DNA from: JBBDWJ01 sp040902925
Lineage (GTDB): Bacteria > Acidobacteriota > Terriglobia > Bryobacterales > UBA6623
Length of the DNA stretch: 64,000 nucleotides
NCBI GenBank assembly: GCA_040902925.1
Contig: JBBDWJ010000262.1
Coordinates: 1-64,000, forward strand
Reading direction: 5' to 3'
In this document: positions 42,358 through 51,660 of the stretch, piece after piece
Layout: every line of letters begins with the position of its first letter
How positions within the stretch are numbered: the first letter of the stretch is position 1
Program-made: the position numbers and the translations under genes
Notes under the pieces: model-generated
Databases searched by the model: none
Told to the model about the DNA's origin: nothing
The model's input: only the letters and a program-made list of their open reading frames with translations

Positions 42358-44163
42358 ATGTCCTGGAAACGTGTCGTTCTGCTCCCGACGTCCATTCTTG
42401 CCCTTCTCCTGCTAGGAACGTGCAGCGCGGGACTCGACCCGCAGCAGCGCGCCGACCAATTCCTGGAGATGTACAACACTTTGTCGCAACAGCTCTATGC
42501 GGTGACCAGTGAGGCTTATTGGAAGGCATCCACTGACGTCAGCGACACGCACACTGGGGAGCGTATCGGCGCGGAGCAAGCGCTGGCCGCCTTCAGCGGC
42601 AGCCGCTACATCATCGAACAGGACCGCAATCTGCTCGAACAGCGAGCCCAGCTCGACGAACTGACGGTTCGCCAGCTCGAGCAGATACTCCTCTCCGCCG
42701 CGGAGTATCCCGGCACCATCCCCGACATCGTCGCGGCCCGCGTCGAGCAGGAAGCCAAGCAAAGCGCCATTCTCGACGGCTTCGAATTCTGCGCCGACCG
42801 GCGCGGCGAGCGCTGCCTCAAGACCATTACGCCGAACGAAATCGACAACATCCTTGTGGAATCGCGCAACGAAGCCGAACGGCGCAAGATCTGGGAGGTT
42901 TCCAAACAAACCGGCCCGGCGCTCAAGCCCGGCCTCATCGAGCTGCGCCGCCTGCGCAACGAACTCGCGAAAGAAATGGGCCACAGCTCGTTCTTCGGCC
43001 TCCAGGTCGCCGATTACCGTATGACGGTCGAGGAAATGATGGAGATGATGGAAGGCTTCAACCGCGACCTGAAGCCGCTCTACGAGCAGGTGCACGGCTG
43101 GGCCAAATACAAGCTCGCCGAACGTTATAAGCAACCCGTGCCGAAGCGCATCCCGGCGCACTGGATCGGTAACCGCTGGGCGCAGGCCTGGCCCGGGCTG
43201 ACCGAGGCCACTGATCTCGACGCGCTGTTCAAGGAAAAATCTCCGGAATGGATCGTCGAGCAGGCCGAGCGCTTCTACACTTCGCTCGGCATGCCCGAGC
43301 TGCCGCAGTCGTTCTGGGATAAATCCGACCTCTACGAGTTGCCGGCGGATGCGAAGCGCAAGAAGAACACGCATGCCTCGGCCTGGCACATCGATCTCGA
43401 CCAGGATGTGCGCTCCCTCATGAGCGTCGAACCCAATTTCCGCTGGTTCCAGACCACCCACCACGAGCTGGGGCACGTGTACTATTTCCTGGCCTACGCC
43501 CGTCCGGAGGTTCCGCTGACGCTGCGCGAGGGCGCCAACCGCGCGTTTCATGAAGCCGTGGGCGACCTGATCGGCATCGCCGCGCGCCAACCCGCCTATT
43601 TGAAGGAAATCGGCGTGCTCGACCCGAACGCGGAGATCGACGAAGTCCAGTGGCTGCTCGACGAAGCGCTCGACCAGGCTGTGGTCTTCATCCCCTTTTC
43701 AGCGGGCACGATGTCGTTCTGGGAGCGTGATCTTTACGAGGAGAATCTCTCGCCCGACGAGTTCAACCAGCGCTGGTGGGAATACGCCGCCAAGTACCAG
43801 GGAATCGAGCCTCCCGAGCCGCGCGGCGAGGAGTTTTGCGATGCCTGCACCAAGACGCACATCAGCGATGACCCGGCGCAATATTACGACTATGCGATGG
43901 CGTTCGTCATCAAGTATCAGCTTCACACCTACATCGCCAAGAACATCCTCAAGCAGGACCCGCGCAACTGCAATTACTACGGCAACAAGGAAGTGGGCGA
44001 CTTTTTGTGGGAGATCCTGCGGCTGGGGGCCACCCGCGACTGGAGAGAAGTAATCCGCGAAAAGACCGGCGAGGAAGTGAGCACACGGGCGATGTTGGAG
44101 TACTTTTCGCCGCTGCTGGAGTACCTGAAGAAGGAGAACGAAGGCCGCGATCTGAGCTGGTGA
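42358..44163 (+). CDS. M2-family (ACE-like) dipeptidyl carboxypeptidase, lipoprotein
   Basis: A 601-residue angiotensin-converting-enzyme-like zinc peptidase. The lipobox LLLGTC puts acylated Cys near residue 22. The zinc site is HHELGH (about residues 367-372) with the distal Glu in REGANRAFHEAVGD. Family members release C-terminal dipeptides from peptides; here the enzyme is probably anchored in the outer or inner membrane facing the periplasm. TAAAAT at 42346-42351 is only six bases before the ATG, suggesting a leaderless transcript if it is used. The gene follows comEC by 9 bp. Confidence 0.92.
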   Translation: MSWKRVVLLPTSILALLLLGTCSAGLDPQQRADQFLEMYNTLSQQLYAVTSEAYWKASTDVSDTHTGERIGAEQALAAFSGSRYIIEQDRNLLEQRAQLDELTVRQLEQILLSAAEYPGTIPDIVAARVEQEAKQSAILDGFEFCADRRGERCLKTITPNEIDNILVESRNEAERRKIWEVSKQTGPALKPGLIELRRLRNELAKEMGHSSFFGLQVADYRMTVEEMMEMMEGFNRDLKPLYEQVHGWAKYKLAERYKQPVPKRIPAHWIGNRWAQAWPGLTEATDLDALFKEKSPEWIVEQAERFYTSLGMPELPQSFWDKSDLYELPADAKRKKNTHASAWHIDLDQDVRSLMSVEPNFRWFQTTHHELGHVYYFLAYARPEVPLTLREGANRAFHEAVGDLIGIAARQPAYLKEIGVLDPNAEIDEVQWLLDEALDQAVVFIPFSAGTMSFWERDLYEENLSPDEFNQRWWEYAAKYQGIEPPEPRGEEFCDACTKTHISDDPAQYYDYAMAFVIKYQLHTYIAKNILKQDPRNCNYYGNKEVGDFLWEILRLGATRDWREVIREKTGEEVSTRAMLEYFSPLLEYLKKENEGRDLSW

Positions 44164-44255
44164 GCGGATTCCAACTACGCGGCGACGCCTGGTAGTGTGG
44201 GCCGATTCGAATTCGTAGCCGGACTCATTCCGGTGCGAGCGTTTACTCGGCCGGA

Positions 44256-44618
44256 CTACAGCCGGCGATAGGCGACCTCGCTGAAAGCCACGCCGATACG
44301 AAACGACTCGGCGTCGACTTTGCGGCTATACGCCACGATCGCTTTGGCTTTCACTTGCATCGAATAGTCGGGGCTGCGAAGCTCGCCCGTAATCTCCAGC
44401 TCTTCGCCGGGAGCAAAGGCGCGCTCACTTTCCATGCCCAGGCCGCCTTCGCTGAAATCCCACAGTGTGGCGGTGGTGGTCTGCGGACCCTCGTCGCCGA
44501 TAAACAGGATTTCCAGCTTTTGAGACCCGTACTCCCGGGTCCGCGGGTGGCGTCGCTTTTCGAGCAACTCATCGGGCACGTCGGCCTCAGTGGTGCGGTA
44601 TATTCCGGTCTCGCTCAT
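44256..44618 (-). CDS. PilZ-domain protein
   Basis: 120 residues from ATG 44618 (AGGGA upstream; ATG 44657 possible). KRRHPRTREY supplies the RxxxR motif and DFSEGGLGM the D/NxSxxG motif that together bind cyclic di-GMP, followed by the PilZ beta barrel (YSMQVKAKAIVAYSRKV, FRIGVAF). It is a single-domain c-di-GMP receptor or a cytoplasmic adaptor. No diguanylate cyclase is in the window. A 5-bp hairpin GCCGG...CCGGC at 44236-44262 between it and the M2 gene may terminate both transcripts. Confidence 0.82.
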   Translation of the reverse strand: MSETGIYRTTEADVPDELLEKRRHPRTREYGSQKLEILFIGDEGPQTTTATLWDFSEGGLGMESERAFAPGEELEITGELRSPDYSMQVKAKAIVAYSRKVDAESFRIGVAFSEVAYRRL

Positions 44619-44657
44619 TGCCAATTCCCTAGGCTTTCGACCGGCCATTGCATTCAC

Positions 44658-45002
44658 GCAATATCGGCCGGTATCGGTTCAACTGCGTTGCGTTTCCAGG
44701 GGAAGCGAACAAGCACGCCGCTTATTCGGGAACGAGGCGAACGCCGACCAGCTTCATTTTGCCTCATACGTCCAGATCTGCCAATTGGGGTTTCCCTGCA
44801 TGCTCAAGGCAGGTCTATACCTGAGAAGACGGCCTGCCTACGGAACTCGCCAGTCCGGACGCGAACAGCCGCTAACACTAGAAGAGGCGCTTTTTTGGCC
44901 TGGACCGGGACTCCCCGCCGCCAGGGCACACTATAATTGCAACTGGACGGAATCGAGAGCGGAACACCCGCTTGACGGGAGTCGGAACTCAGGAGGCTTG
45001 TC
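44658..45002. other. Non-coding gap upstream of the TIM-barrel gene
   Basis: No gene seen in these 345 bases. TATAAT at 44932-44937 and the AGGAGG just before 45003 mark the probable transcription and translation start of the next gene. Confidence 0.4.
44932..44937 (+). promoter_or_regulatory. Possible -10 (TATAAT) of the sugar isomerase/epimerase gene
   Basis: Perfect TATAAT 65 bases before the start at 45003; no good -35 at 16-18 bp. Confidence 0.4.
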
Positions 45003-45884
45003 ATGAATCGCCGCGAATTGCTCAAAACACTGCCCGCCGCCGTGCTGGCCCTGCCGGCTGCGGCCGCCCCGCGCCAAGTGGAAGGGGGTAAGGCCCGCAT
45101 CAAAACGGCCCTCTGCGCCTACTCGTTCCGGGATGCACTGGGGGCGAACAAGCTGTCCTACGAGGATCTCGTGGATATGGCCGTCGAGAACCGCGTTGAC
45201 GGGCTTGATCTGACGGTCTATTGGTTTCCCAAAGAAAACCTCGACAAGTTCTATAGCTCCCTCCGCCGCAAGGCGTACGTGTCGGCGGTTGAGATTCCCG
45301 CGATCGCCGTTCGCTCGGATCTCTGCCAGCGGAGGGCCAACGACCAGGAGCGCGAAGCCGCCTGGCTCAACCACTGGGTCGATGCGGCCGAGCGGCTTGG
45401 CGCCGGCCACATCCGCATTTTCGGCGGCAACGTTCCCGAGGGCGCCAGCGAAGACGACGCGGCGAAATGGGTCACCGAGATTCTCAAGCGCTCCGCCGAC
45501 TATGCCGGCAGCAAGGGCGTCATCCTGGGCCTCGAGAATCACGGCGGGATTACGCTCTACGCCAAGCGCATCATTCAGATCGTCGAGGCTGTCGACCATC
45601 CCTTTGTCGGCATCAACCTCGACACCGGCAACTTCCGCAGTGATCCGTACGAGCAGATCGAGATGTGCATCCCCTATGCGGTCAACTCGCAGTACAAGGT
45701 GAACATCCGGGAGGGCGAGGGCGGCCGGGAGCAATCCGATTGGGATCGCATCACGAAAATGTTTGCATCCGCCGGCTACAAGGGCTATATCTCGCTGGAA
45801 TACGAAGCGGAAGAAGACCCCTTCACGGCCGTGCCGCGTCACCTGAAGACCATGAACGAGCTGGCGAAGAAGTATTCGTCGTAG
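45003..45884 (+). CDS. Sugar phosphate isomerase/epimerase (xylose-isomerase-like TIM barrel)
   Basis: A 293-residue AP-endonuclease-2/xylose-isomerase-like TIM barrel with an export-type leader (MNRRELLKTLPAAVLALPAAAA, Tat-like but short). Metal ligands are suggested by LGLENHGG (Glu), HPFVGINLDTGNF (Asp) and a closing YISLEYEAEEDPF (Glu). Such proteins isomerise or epimerise sugars, inositols or hydroxypyruvate-like compounds, often outside the cytoplasm in this phylum. ATG 45003 follows AGGAGG. Substrate unknown. Confidence 0.85.
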   Translation: MNRRELLKTLPAAVLALPAAAAPRQVEGGKARIKTALCAYSFRDALGANKLSYEDLVDMAVENRVDGLDLTVYWFPKENLDKFYSSLRRKAYVSAVEIPAIAVRSDLCQRRANDQEREAAWLNHWVDAAERLGAGHIRIFGGNVPEGASEDDAAKWVTEILKRSADYAGSKGVILGLENHGGITLYAKRIIQIVEAVDHPFVGINLDTGNFRSDPYEQIEMCIPYAVNSQYKVNIREGEGGREQSDWDRITKMFASAGYKGYISLEYEAEEDPFTAVPRHLKTMNELAKKYSS

Positions 45885-46050
45885 TGGATTGGTGGGCGAT
45901 CGCGCCAGGTGATTCGAAACCCACTCGCCCGGGGTTTTGAAGAGATACCTGCGTATGGGCGCGGTGGATTGTCCACGCGTTCACAACCCGTGAACCGCGG
46001 CTAACTGGCGTTGATATTTTGAAAAGTGCGGCCCCACCCTTGCGGATGGG

Positions 46051-46071
46051 GCTCGGATCGCCTGCGGCGAT
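46051..46071 (+). repeat. 21-bp dispersed repeat, copy 1
   Basis: This stretch (starting GCTCGGATCGCCTGC) recurs at 57995-58015 with one mismatch, both in intergenic DNA and the same orientation, followed in each case by a GGCGGCC a short way downstream. Confidence 0.5.
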
Positions 46072-46122
46072 GAAGGCGGCCATCGGCGCTTTGAGTCGTC
46101 CGGATCCGACTCTAGCCCAGGG

Positions 46123-47046
46123 TTAGTGGCCTGCCGCCTCCAGAAATCGCTCCGCCTCGATCGCCGCCATACAGCCCATGCCCGCCGCCGTCACGGCCTG
46201 GCGGTAGACGCGATCCTGAACGTCGCCGGCGTGAAATACTCCCTCCACGTTCGTCCTGGCGCCACCCTGGGAAATGATGTAGCCCTGCGCGTCGAGCTCG
46301 AGCTGCCCGCCGAAGATTTTGGTGTTGGGAATGTGGCCGATGGCTAGAAACAAGGCATCGGTTTTGTGATCCCACATCTTCTCGCTCTTGATGTCTTGCA
46401 GCTTGAGGCTGGTTACCTCGTTCTTGGACACATCTTGGACATCCAAAACTGCCGCGCCGGTGATCCATTTGATCTTCTCGTTGGCTCGCGCCCGGTCGAG
46501 CATGATCTTCGACGCCCGAAACTCGTCGCGGCGGTGAACGATGGTCACCTCCGAGGCGAATTTGGTCAGAAACGTGGCCTCCTCCATCGCCGAATCGCCA
46601 CCGCCGACTACGGTAACCGGTTTGCCGCGAAAAAAGAATCCGTCGCATGTGGCGCAGGAGCTGACGCCGTGGCCGATGAGCTTCTTTTCGGATTCCAGGC
46701 CCAGCCAACGCGCCGACGCTCCGGTGGCGACGATCAGTGTTTTCGTCTCGATCGTCTCCTCGCTCGTCGACAGCGTGAACGGCCGCTTCGATAGATCCAC
46801 CTTGATCACTTCGCCTGTCTTGTACTCGGCGCCGAAGCGCTTGCCCTGCTTTTTCATGTTCTCGACGAGCTCGGGTCCCATGATGCCCTCGGGAAAGCCC
46901 GGGAAATTCTCGACTTCGGTGGTCAGGGAAAGCTGGCCGCCGATCTCCAGACCCTCGATGACCAAGGGATCGAGATTGGCGCGGGCCGTATAGATGGCGG
47001 CTGTATTTCCCGCGCATCCCGAACCGAGAATCACGACATTACGCAT
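46123..47046 (-). CDS. trxB: Thioredoxin-disulfide reductase
   Basis: A 307-residue low-Mr thioredoxin reductase. FAD site GSGCAGNTAAIY is at residues 8-19, the redox centre is Cys131-A-T-Cys134 (SSCATCDG), the NADPH site is VVGGGDSAMEEA, and the C-terminal FAD motif is GVFHAGDVQD. It uses NADPH to reduce thioredoxin, which in turn supports peroxiredoxin and other thiol systems such as bcp in this window. No trxA is adjacent. A second overlapping frame at 46112-47017 is a shadow. Confidence 0.94.
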   Translation of the reverse strand: MRNVVILGSGCAGNTAAIYTARANLDPLVIEGLEIGGQLSLTTEVENFPGFPEGIMGPELVENMKKQGKRFGAEYKTGEVIKVDLSKRPFTLSTSEETIETKTLIVATGASARWLGLESEKKLIGHGVSSCATCDGFFFRGKPVTVVGGGDSAMEEATFLTKFASEVTIVHRRDEFRASKIMLDRARANEKIKWITGAAVLDVQDVSKNEVTSLKLQDIKSEKMWDHKTDALFLAIGHIPNTKIFGGQLELDAQGYIISQGGARTNVEGVFHAGDVQDRVYRQAVTAAGMGCMAAIEAERFLEAAGH

Positions 47047-47187
47047 GCGGCCAAACTCCTTATCGTCGCCCAGGAAAACCCCATTGTACGATGCGGGCAG
47101 GGGGCGTCCCGGGCCTGGTGGACCCCCGTAACGCCGAGTACGGCCAGCGCCCTGGAACGGCCCTGAAGCGCGCTAACATAGAGCCCT

Positions 47188-48486
47188 ATGCCCGAACAAG
47201 AACCAGACCACGCATTCGGTTTTCACACCCGCGCCTTGCACGCCGGCCAGCGGCCCGACTCCGCCACGGGGGCGCGCGCGGTTCCCATCTACCAGACGAC
47301 GTCGTACGTGTTCCAAGACACCGCGCATGCCGCCGCGCTGTTCGCGTTGCAGCGTTTCGGCAACATCTATACGCGCATCATGAACCCGACGACGGCGGTG
47401 TTTGAGGAGCGCATGGCGTCGTTGGAGGGCGGCATCGGGGCGCTCGCCCTTGCCAGCGGCCAAGCCGCGCAGATGCTGACGGTGACAGGTCTGCTCGAGA
47501 ACGGCGACGACCTGGTTTCTTCCTCGACGCTCTACGGCGGCACCTACACGCAGTTCGACGTGACCTTCCGGAGGCTCGGATTTAACACCATCTTCGTGGA
47601 CCCCGACGATCCGGAGAATTTCCGCAAAGCCCTGACCCCGAAGACCAAACTGCTTTACATCGAGACGATAGCCAACCCGCGCATGAACGTGGTGGACATT
47701 GCCGCTGTCGCCAAGATCGCGCATGAAGCGAAGATCCCGCTGGTGGTCGATAACACTTTTGCATCGCCGTACCTGTGCCGGCCGATCGAGCACGGCGCCG
47801 ACATCGTCCTTCACTCGGCGACAAAATTCATCGGCGGCCACGGCACTTCGATCGGCGGCATCATCATCGATAGCGGCAAGTTTCCGTGGAACGAAGGCAA
47901 CTTCCCGCAGCTCAAAGAGCCCAGCCCGGGCTACCACGGCATGAAGTTCACCGAGACGTTCGGTGAGATGGCGTTCATCATCAAGTGCCGTGTCGAGGGA
48001 CTGCGGGATCTCGGTCCGTGCGTCAGCCCGTTTAACTCTTTCCTGTTCTTGCAGGGCATCGAAACGATCGGCATGCGCATGGAGCGCCACTCGGCAAACG
48101 CGATGACCCTTGCCGGGCACCTCACCAAGCATAAGTCGGTCACCTGGGTGAATCACCCCGGGCTGCCGTCAAGCCGCTATAGCGAGTTGGCGAAGAAGTA
48201 CCTGCCCAAGGGCTGCGGCGCCATCTTCACGTTCGGCATCAAGGGAGGTCTGGAAGCCGGCAAGAAGTTCATCGAGTCGCTGCAGATTTTTTCCCATCTT
48301 GCCAATGTCGGTGACGCAAAGAGTCTAGTGATTCATCCGGCGAGCACTACGCACCAGCAACTGAGCGAAGCTGATCAGACAGCCGCTGGCGTAACTCCCG
48401 ACATGATTCGACTATCTGTGGGTCTCGAAGATATCGAGGACCTGGTTTGGGATATCGACCAGGCCTTGGCGGCGTCGCAAGGCTAA
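47188..48486 (+). CDS. metY: O-acetylhomoserine sulfhydrylase (Cys/Met metabolism PLP enzyme)
   Basis: A 432-residue MetY-type enzyme: FHTRALHAGQRPDSATGARAVPIYQT, IYTRIMNPT, and pyridoxal-phosphate Lys213 in LHSATKFIGGHG. It replaces the acetyl group of O-acetylhomoserine with sulfide or methanethiol, giving homocysteine or methionine. The length (about 430) and the NPTTAVFEERMASLEGG segment fit MetY better than the shorter MetB/MetC. No metX follows; the next gene is a CoA-binding protein 40 bp away. Confidence 0.92.
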   Translation: MPEQEPDHAFGFHTRALHAGQRPDSATGARAVPIYQTTSYVFQDTAHAAALFALQRFGNIYTRIMNPTTAVFEERMASLEGGIGALALASGQAAQMLTVTGLLENGDDLVSSSTLYGGTYTQFDVTFRRLGFNTIFVDPDDPENFRKALTPKTKLLYIETIANPRMNVVDIAAVAKIAHEAKIPLVVDNTFASPYLCRPIEHGADIVLHSATKFIGGHGTSIGGIIIDSGKFPWNEGNFPQLKEPSPGYHGMKFTETFGEMAFIIKCRVEGLRDLGPCVSPFNSFLFLQGIETIGMRMERHSANAMTLAGHLTKHKSVTWVNHPGLPSSRYSELAKKYLPKGCGAIFTFGIKGGLEAGKKFIESLQIFSHLANVGDAKSLVIHPASTTHQQLSEADQTAAGVTPDMIRLSVGLEDIEDLVWDIDQALAASQG

Positions 48487-48526
48487 ACGCGACGCAAGGC
48501 AAGGCGAACGCGATAGGAAGGGCGCA

Positions 48527-49087
48527 ATGCCAAACCAACCGTTCACCTGCAGTTTGCGGAGTGGCGCGGTCAGCGCGAATTCCCCCGTGCATAGCAGCGA
48601 ATTCGCCACCTCGCCACTCGACCGCCTTCGCATCCTCGAGCTGTACTCCAACGTGGCCATGGTTGGGCTCTCGTCGAACCCTTACCGCCCCAGCCATTTC
48701 GCCGCCATGTATCTGCTGGCCGCGGGCTACAACGTGTTACCCGTAAATCCCGGGGAGGAACGGATTCTAGGCCGTAAATGCTATCGAAGCCTCAAGGAGA
48801 TCCCCGGGCCGGTTGAGATTGTCGATATCTTCCGGCCGCCGGAGGCGGTGCCGCCCATCGTCGAAGAAGCTATCGAGGTCGGCGCCAAAGTGGTCTGGAT
48901 GCAGTATGAAGTGATCCACTACGAAGCGGCGCGGCGTGCGCGCGAGGCCGGCCTCGAAGTCGTAATGGATCAATGCATGAAGGTCGAGCATGCCCGCTTT
49001 TTCGGGGCGTTGCACACGCTCGGGCTCAACACGGGTGTGATCTCCTCGCGCGCCTGGGATCCGCGCGCCGGATCGAAGAAACCCTAA
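48527..49087 (+). CDS. CoA-binding (YccU-like) protein
   Basis: A 186-residue Rossmann-fold CoA_binding protein. The nucleotide loop is VAMVGLSSNPYRPSHFAAMYLLAAGYNVLPVNPGEE, and PVEIVDIFRPPEAVPPIVEEAI and VVMDQCMKVEHAR follow, as in YccU-type proteins related to succinyl-CoA synthetase alpha. Function is unknown; it probably binds CoA or NAD. Its start is 40 bp after metY and it may be in the same transcript. The N-terminal 30 residues are atypically polar, so ATG 48659 is a conceivable shorter start. Confidence 0.85.
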   Translation: MPNQPFTCSLRSGAVSANSPVHSSEFATSPLDRLRILELYSNVAMVGLSSNPYRPSHFAAMYLLAAGYNVLPVNPGEERILGRKCYRSLKEIPGPVEIVDIFRPPEAVPPIVEEAIEVGAKVVWMQYEVIHYEAARRAREAGLEVVMDQCMKVEHARFFGALHTLGLNTGVISSRAWDPRAGSKKP

Positions 49088-49115
49088 ACGAACGCGTCAA
49101 TTCAGCAGAGCCCGC

Positions 49116-50417
49116 CTATAGCCTTGCTTGGAGGTTCTTCATCGCCTGGATCGCCGCCTGCGCCACTTGAGTGTTGGGGTCCTGACTCAGCTTTTCGAGA
49201 TAGGGCAGGCTTTCGCGCGTTCCGCTCCAAGCGACCACGGTAGCCAGTTCCCGCTTCTGATCGATGGTCCCGGTGGTGAGCGGTTCGTATAGCTTCGCCA
49301 GCACTTCCGGCTTGCGCGCCAACTCAATCAGAAAAGGCCGCGCTTCGCCGCGGTGAATCGAGGAGTTCAAGCCATCCACGAGATAGCTGGTGTAGTTCAG
49401 ATCGCCCAGGTAGACCTGCGCGAACGCCATCGATAGCCGGGCCGACTCGTCCTTCTCGCGGGCGAAGGCCTCGCTGACGAGCTTGAGGTCGCTTTCCGTG
49501 CCGATGCGGCCGATACCCTCCGCCGCGGCGGCTCGAATGTCATCGTCGCGATCACGCAGATAGAGGCGGAAGAGCTCTTCCTGGCCGTTGTTGGGGAGCT
49601 TGGCTAAGGCGACCAGGGCTTCCCGGCGCAGCTTCTTGTCGTCGTTGGTTTTCACGATCCCGACAAGTTCCGGAACCGCCTCGTTCACCTGCAACTGGCC
49701 CATCGCCTGCGTGACGCTGAGCTTAACGTCCTTATCGAGGTCGCGAAGCAGAAAGACCATCGACGGCCCGGCGCTGGTATCGCCGATCTTTTTCAGGGCA
49801 TGCACAGACTCCAGGATGAGAGTCGTGTTCTTGGAAAGCAGCGCCTCCTGCAGTTGAGGCACGGCTCCTTTGCCGCGCAGAATGCCGGCCGCCCGCGCGG
49901 CGTTCGCGCGTGAGTCCATGCTCGAGCCGCCGACCACGATACGGCCGATGGTGTTGACTACTTCGGCATTCACCTGCACGTAGGGGTCAATGATCACGGG
50001 TTCCGGGCGCGAGAAACGGCTCTTGATATTCCCGGCGAAATCCTTGACCGAGTTCAGCCAGCCGGTTTTGACGTAGCCATATTGATAGAAGTTGACCAAG
50101 CCGTCCACGGCGACCACCTGCATTTCCGGGGACGCATCGCGAGTGGCGGACATCAACGGCTCGAGGCTGTCTTGGGTGCCGATCTGCGTGATCGCGGAAA
50201 CAGCTTCGAGACGCACGTCGAGCACTGGGTCCTTCAGAACCTTCGCCAGCTCGGGAATGAAGCGCGCCTCCTTGGTGTCGGCGAGCTGCTTGATGGCGCG
50301 AATACGCTGCTTGGGCTGCGGATCCGAGAGGCCTTCCACCTGCGCGTACGCCACGATGGGCGAAAACGTCAGCAGCATCAAGAAAGCGGTTGTGGAGGTG
50401 GGGGAGAAAAATTTCAT
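49116..50417 (-). CDS. HEAT-repeat protein, exported
   Basis: 433 residues from ATG 50417, with a signal peptide (FLMLLTFSPIVAYAQ). About ten HEAT/PBS-lyase-like repeats follow, each around 30 residues, for example RIRAIKQLADTKEARFIPELAKVLKDP, DVRLEAVSAITQIG and DIRAAAAEGIGRIG. They form an alpha solenoid that binds other proteins. No catalytic motif is visible. A longer frame to 50468 begins before the promoter and is rejected. Confidence 0.82.
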   Translation of the reverse strand: MKFFSPTSTTAFLMLLTFSPIVAYAQVEGLSDPQPKQRIRAIKQLADTKEARFIPELAKVLKDPVLDVRLEAVSAITQIGTQDSLEPLMSATRDASPEMQVVAVDGLVNFYQYGYVKTGWLNSVKDFAGNIKSRFSRPEPVIIDPYVQVNAEVVNTIGRIVVGGSSMDSRANAARAAGILRGKGAVPQLQEALLSKNTTLILESVHALKKIGDTSAGPSMVFLLRDLDKDVKLSVTQAMGQLQVNEAVPELVGIVKTNDDKKLRREALVALAKLPNNGQEELFRLYLRDRDDDIRAAAAEGIGRIGTESDLKLVSEAFAREKDESARLSMAFAQVYLGDLNYTSYLVDGLNSSIHRGEARPFLIELARKPEVLAKLYEPLTTGTIDQKRELATVVAWSGTRESLPYLEKLSQDPNTQVAQAAIQAMKNLQARL

Positions 50418-50458
50418 GACGGCACAATCCTCTGAGGCGCCACGGGGCCGCCAAGGCA

Positions 50459-50476
50459 TTCCTATCATTATAGGAA
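50459..50476 (-). promoter_or_regulatory. Promoter with overlapping dyad of the HEAT gene
   Basis: A TATAAT on the minus strand (50467-50472) lies 50 bases before the HEAT start and inside a perfect 7-bp inverted repeat (TTCCTAT, loop CATT, ATAGGAA). The dyad over the -10 could be an operator. Confidence 0.5.
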
Positions 50477-50522
50477 CTTGGCTCTGAAGCGTGGCTGGAT
50501 CGGGCAGAAAGCGAATCGTGGC

Positions 50523-51362
50523 TCAGACGTACTCGAGCGTGATGCGGTCGGGGATCAAGCCGGCCTGGTAGCCCATCTCCAGTAGTTTTTGCGCCGACTG
50601 CAGGACTTCCGGATGCATCTCGGTGGTGTGGTGATTCACGTACATGCCGACGAATTTTTCGGCGGACTCGCGGTCGAGACCGCGCGAAAACTCCATCGCG
50701 TAGCTCAGGGCTTCCTCGCGGTGGTCGAGTGCGTACTGGATGCTCTGCGCCAGTCTTTGCCGGGCCTCGGCTTGGATTTCAGGGTCCAGCGAGCGCAGCA
50801 CCGCATTGGCCCCCAGAGGCAGTGGGAGGTTGTGCTCTTTTTTCCACCACGCCCCCAGGTCGAGCACCCGGTGAAGCCCTGACTGGTAGTAGCTGAGCTG
50901 CCCTTCGTGAATGATCAGCCCGGCGTCGACGGTTCCCTTGGCCACGGCGTCCAGAATCTTGTCGAAAGGAAGTACTAGCGGTTCGAAATCGGGCTGATAG
51001 AGCCGCAGCGCCAGATAGGCGGTCGTGAGCAAGCCCGGGACGGCGATGGTCTTGCCCTTTAGATCCGCGGGTGACAGGACGCCTTTGGACACGACGATCG
51101 GCCCATAGCCGTCTCCGACGCTCGAACCGGCAGCCGTGAGAATGTAGTGCTCGGCGACGTAGGGATAGGCATGGTAGGAAATCGCCGTCATCTCGTAGCG
51201 GCCTTCCATAGCCGCCGCGTTGAGAGACTGGATATCGTCGAGAATGTGATGGAAACGGACCAGCGGGGAACGGACTCTGCCCGTCGCCAAGGCGTAGAAC
51301 ATGAAGGCGTCATCAGCATCCGGGCTGTGCGCAATGTTGACGGTGTGCTGCGGCGTTTCCAT
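50523..51362 (-). CDS. mqnD: 1,4-dihydroxy-6-naphthoate synthase (futalosine menaquinone pathway)
   Basis: A 279-residue MqnD/MqnA-type periplasmic-binding-protein fold enzyme. HSPDADDAFMFYAL, AISYHAYPYVAEHYILTAAGSSVGDGYGP and AGLIIHEGQLSY are characteristic of MqnD. It converts cyclic dehypoxanthinyl futalosine to 1,4-dihydroxy-6-naphthoate in menaquinone synthesis. ATG 51362 (GGAG upstream) is used; ATG 51401 adds 13 residues. No other mqn gene is in the window. Confidence 0.9.
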   Translation of the reverse strand: METPQHTVNIAHSPDADDAFMFYALATGRVRSPLVRFHHILDDIQSLNAAAMEGRYEMTAISYHAYPYVAEHYILTAAGSSVGDGYGPIVVSKGVLSPADLKGKTIAVPGLLTTAYLALRLYQPDFEPLVLPFDKILDAVAKGTVDAGLIIHEGQLSYYQSGLHRVLDLGAWWKKEHNLPLPLGANAVLRSLDPEIQAEARQRLAQSIQYALDHREEALSYAMEFSRGLDRESAEKFVGMYVNHHTTEMHPEVLQSAQKLLEMGYQAGLIPDRITLEYV

Positions 51363-51660
51363 GCGAGACTCCAGCCCCGGAGGACACTTCACCACCAACA
51401 CCGGCCGTGTTTGAGTCGATCACCAGTCCAGGCGCACGGGGCCCGTGATAGCGACCAATTCCGGGCTGTGCCCCGGAAGCGGAACAGCAGTGGCGGGCAG
51501 GCTTCCCCCCGAGGAAGCAAGACATCTACTGTAGCAGAATGGCCGGGAATACTCGTGTATCTTGAAGAAGCGGGAAGCAAGCGGGTCGGCGCGCCCAGCC
51601 GAGGCTTTGAGCCTGCCGGGGCGAACCTTTTACCCCTCGTTTGAGTAAGGAGCGACCCAT

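Noticed and set aside
46112..47017. Second minus-strand frame overlapping trxB
   Set aside because: Out-of-frame reading of trxB with no thioredoxin-reductase motifs.
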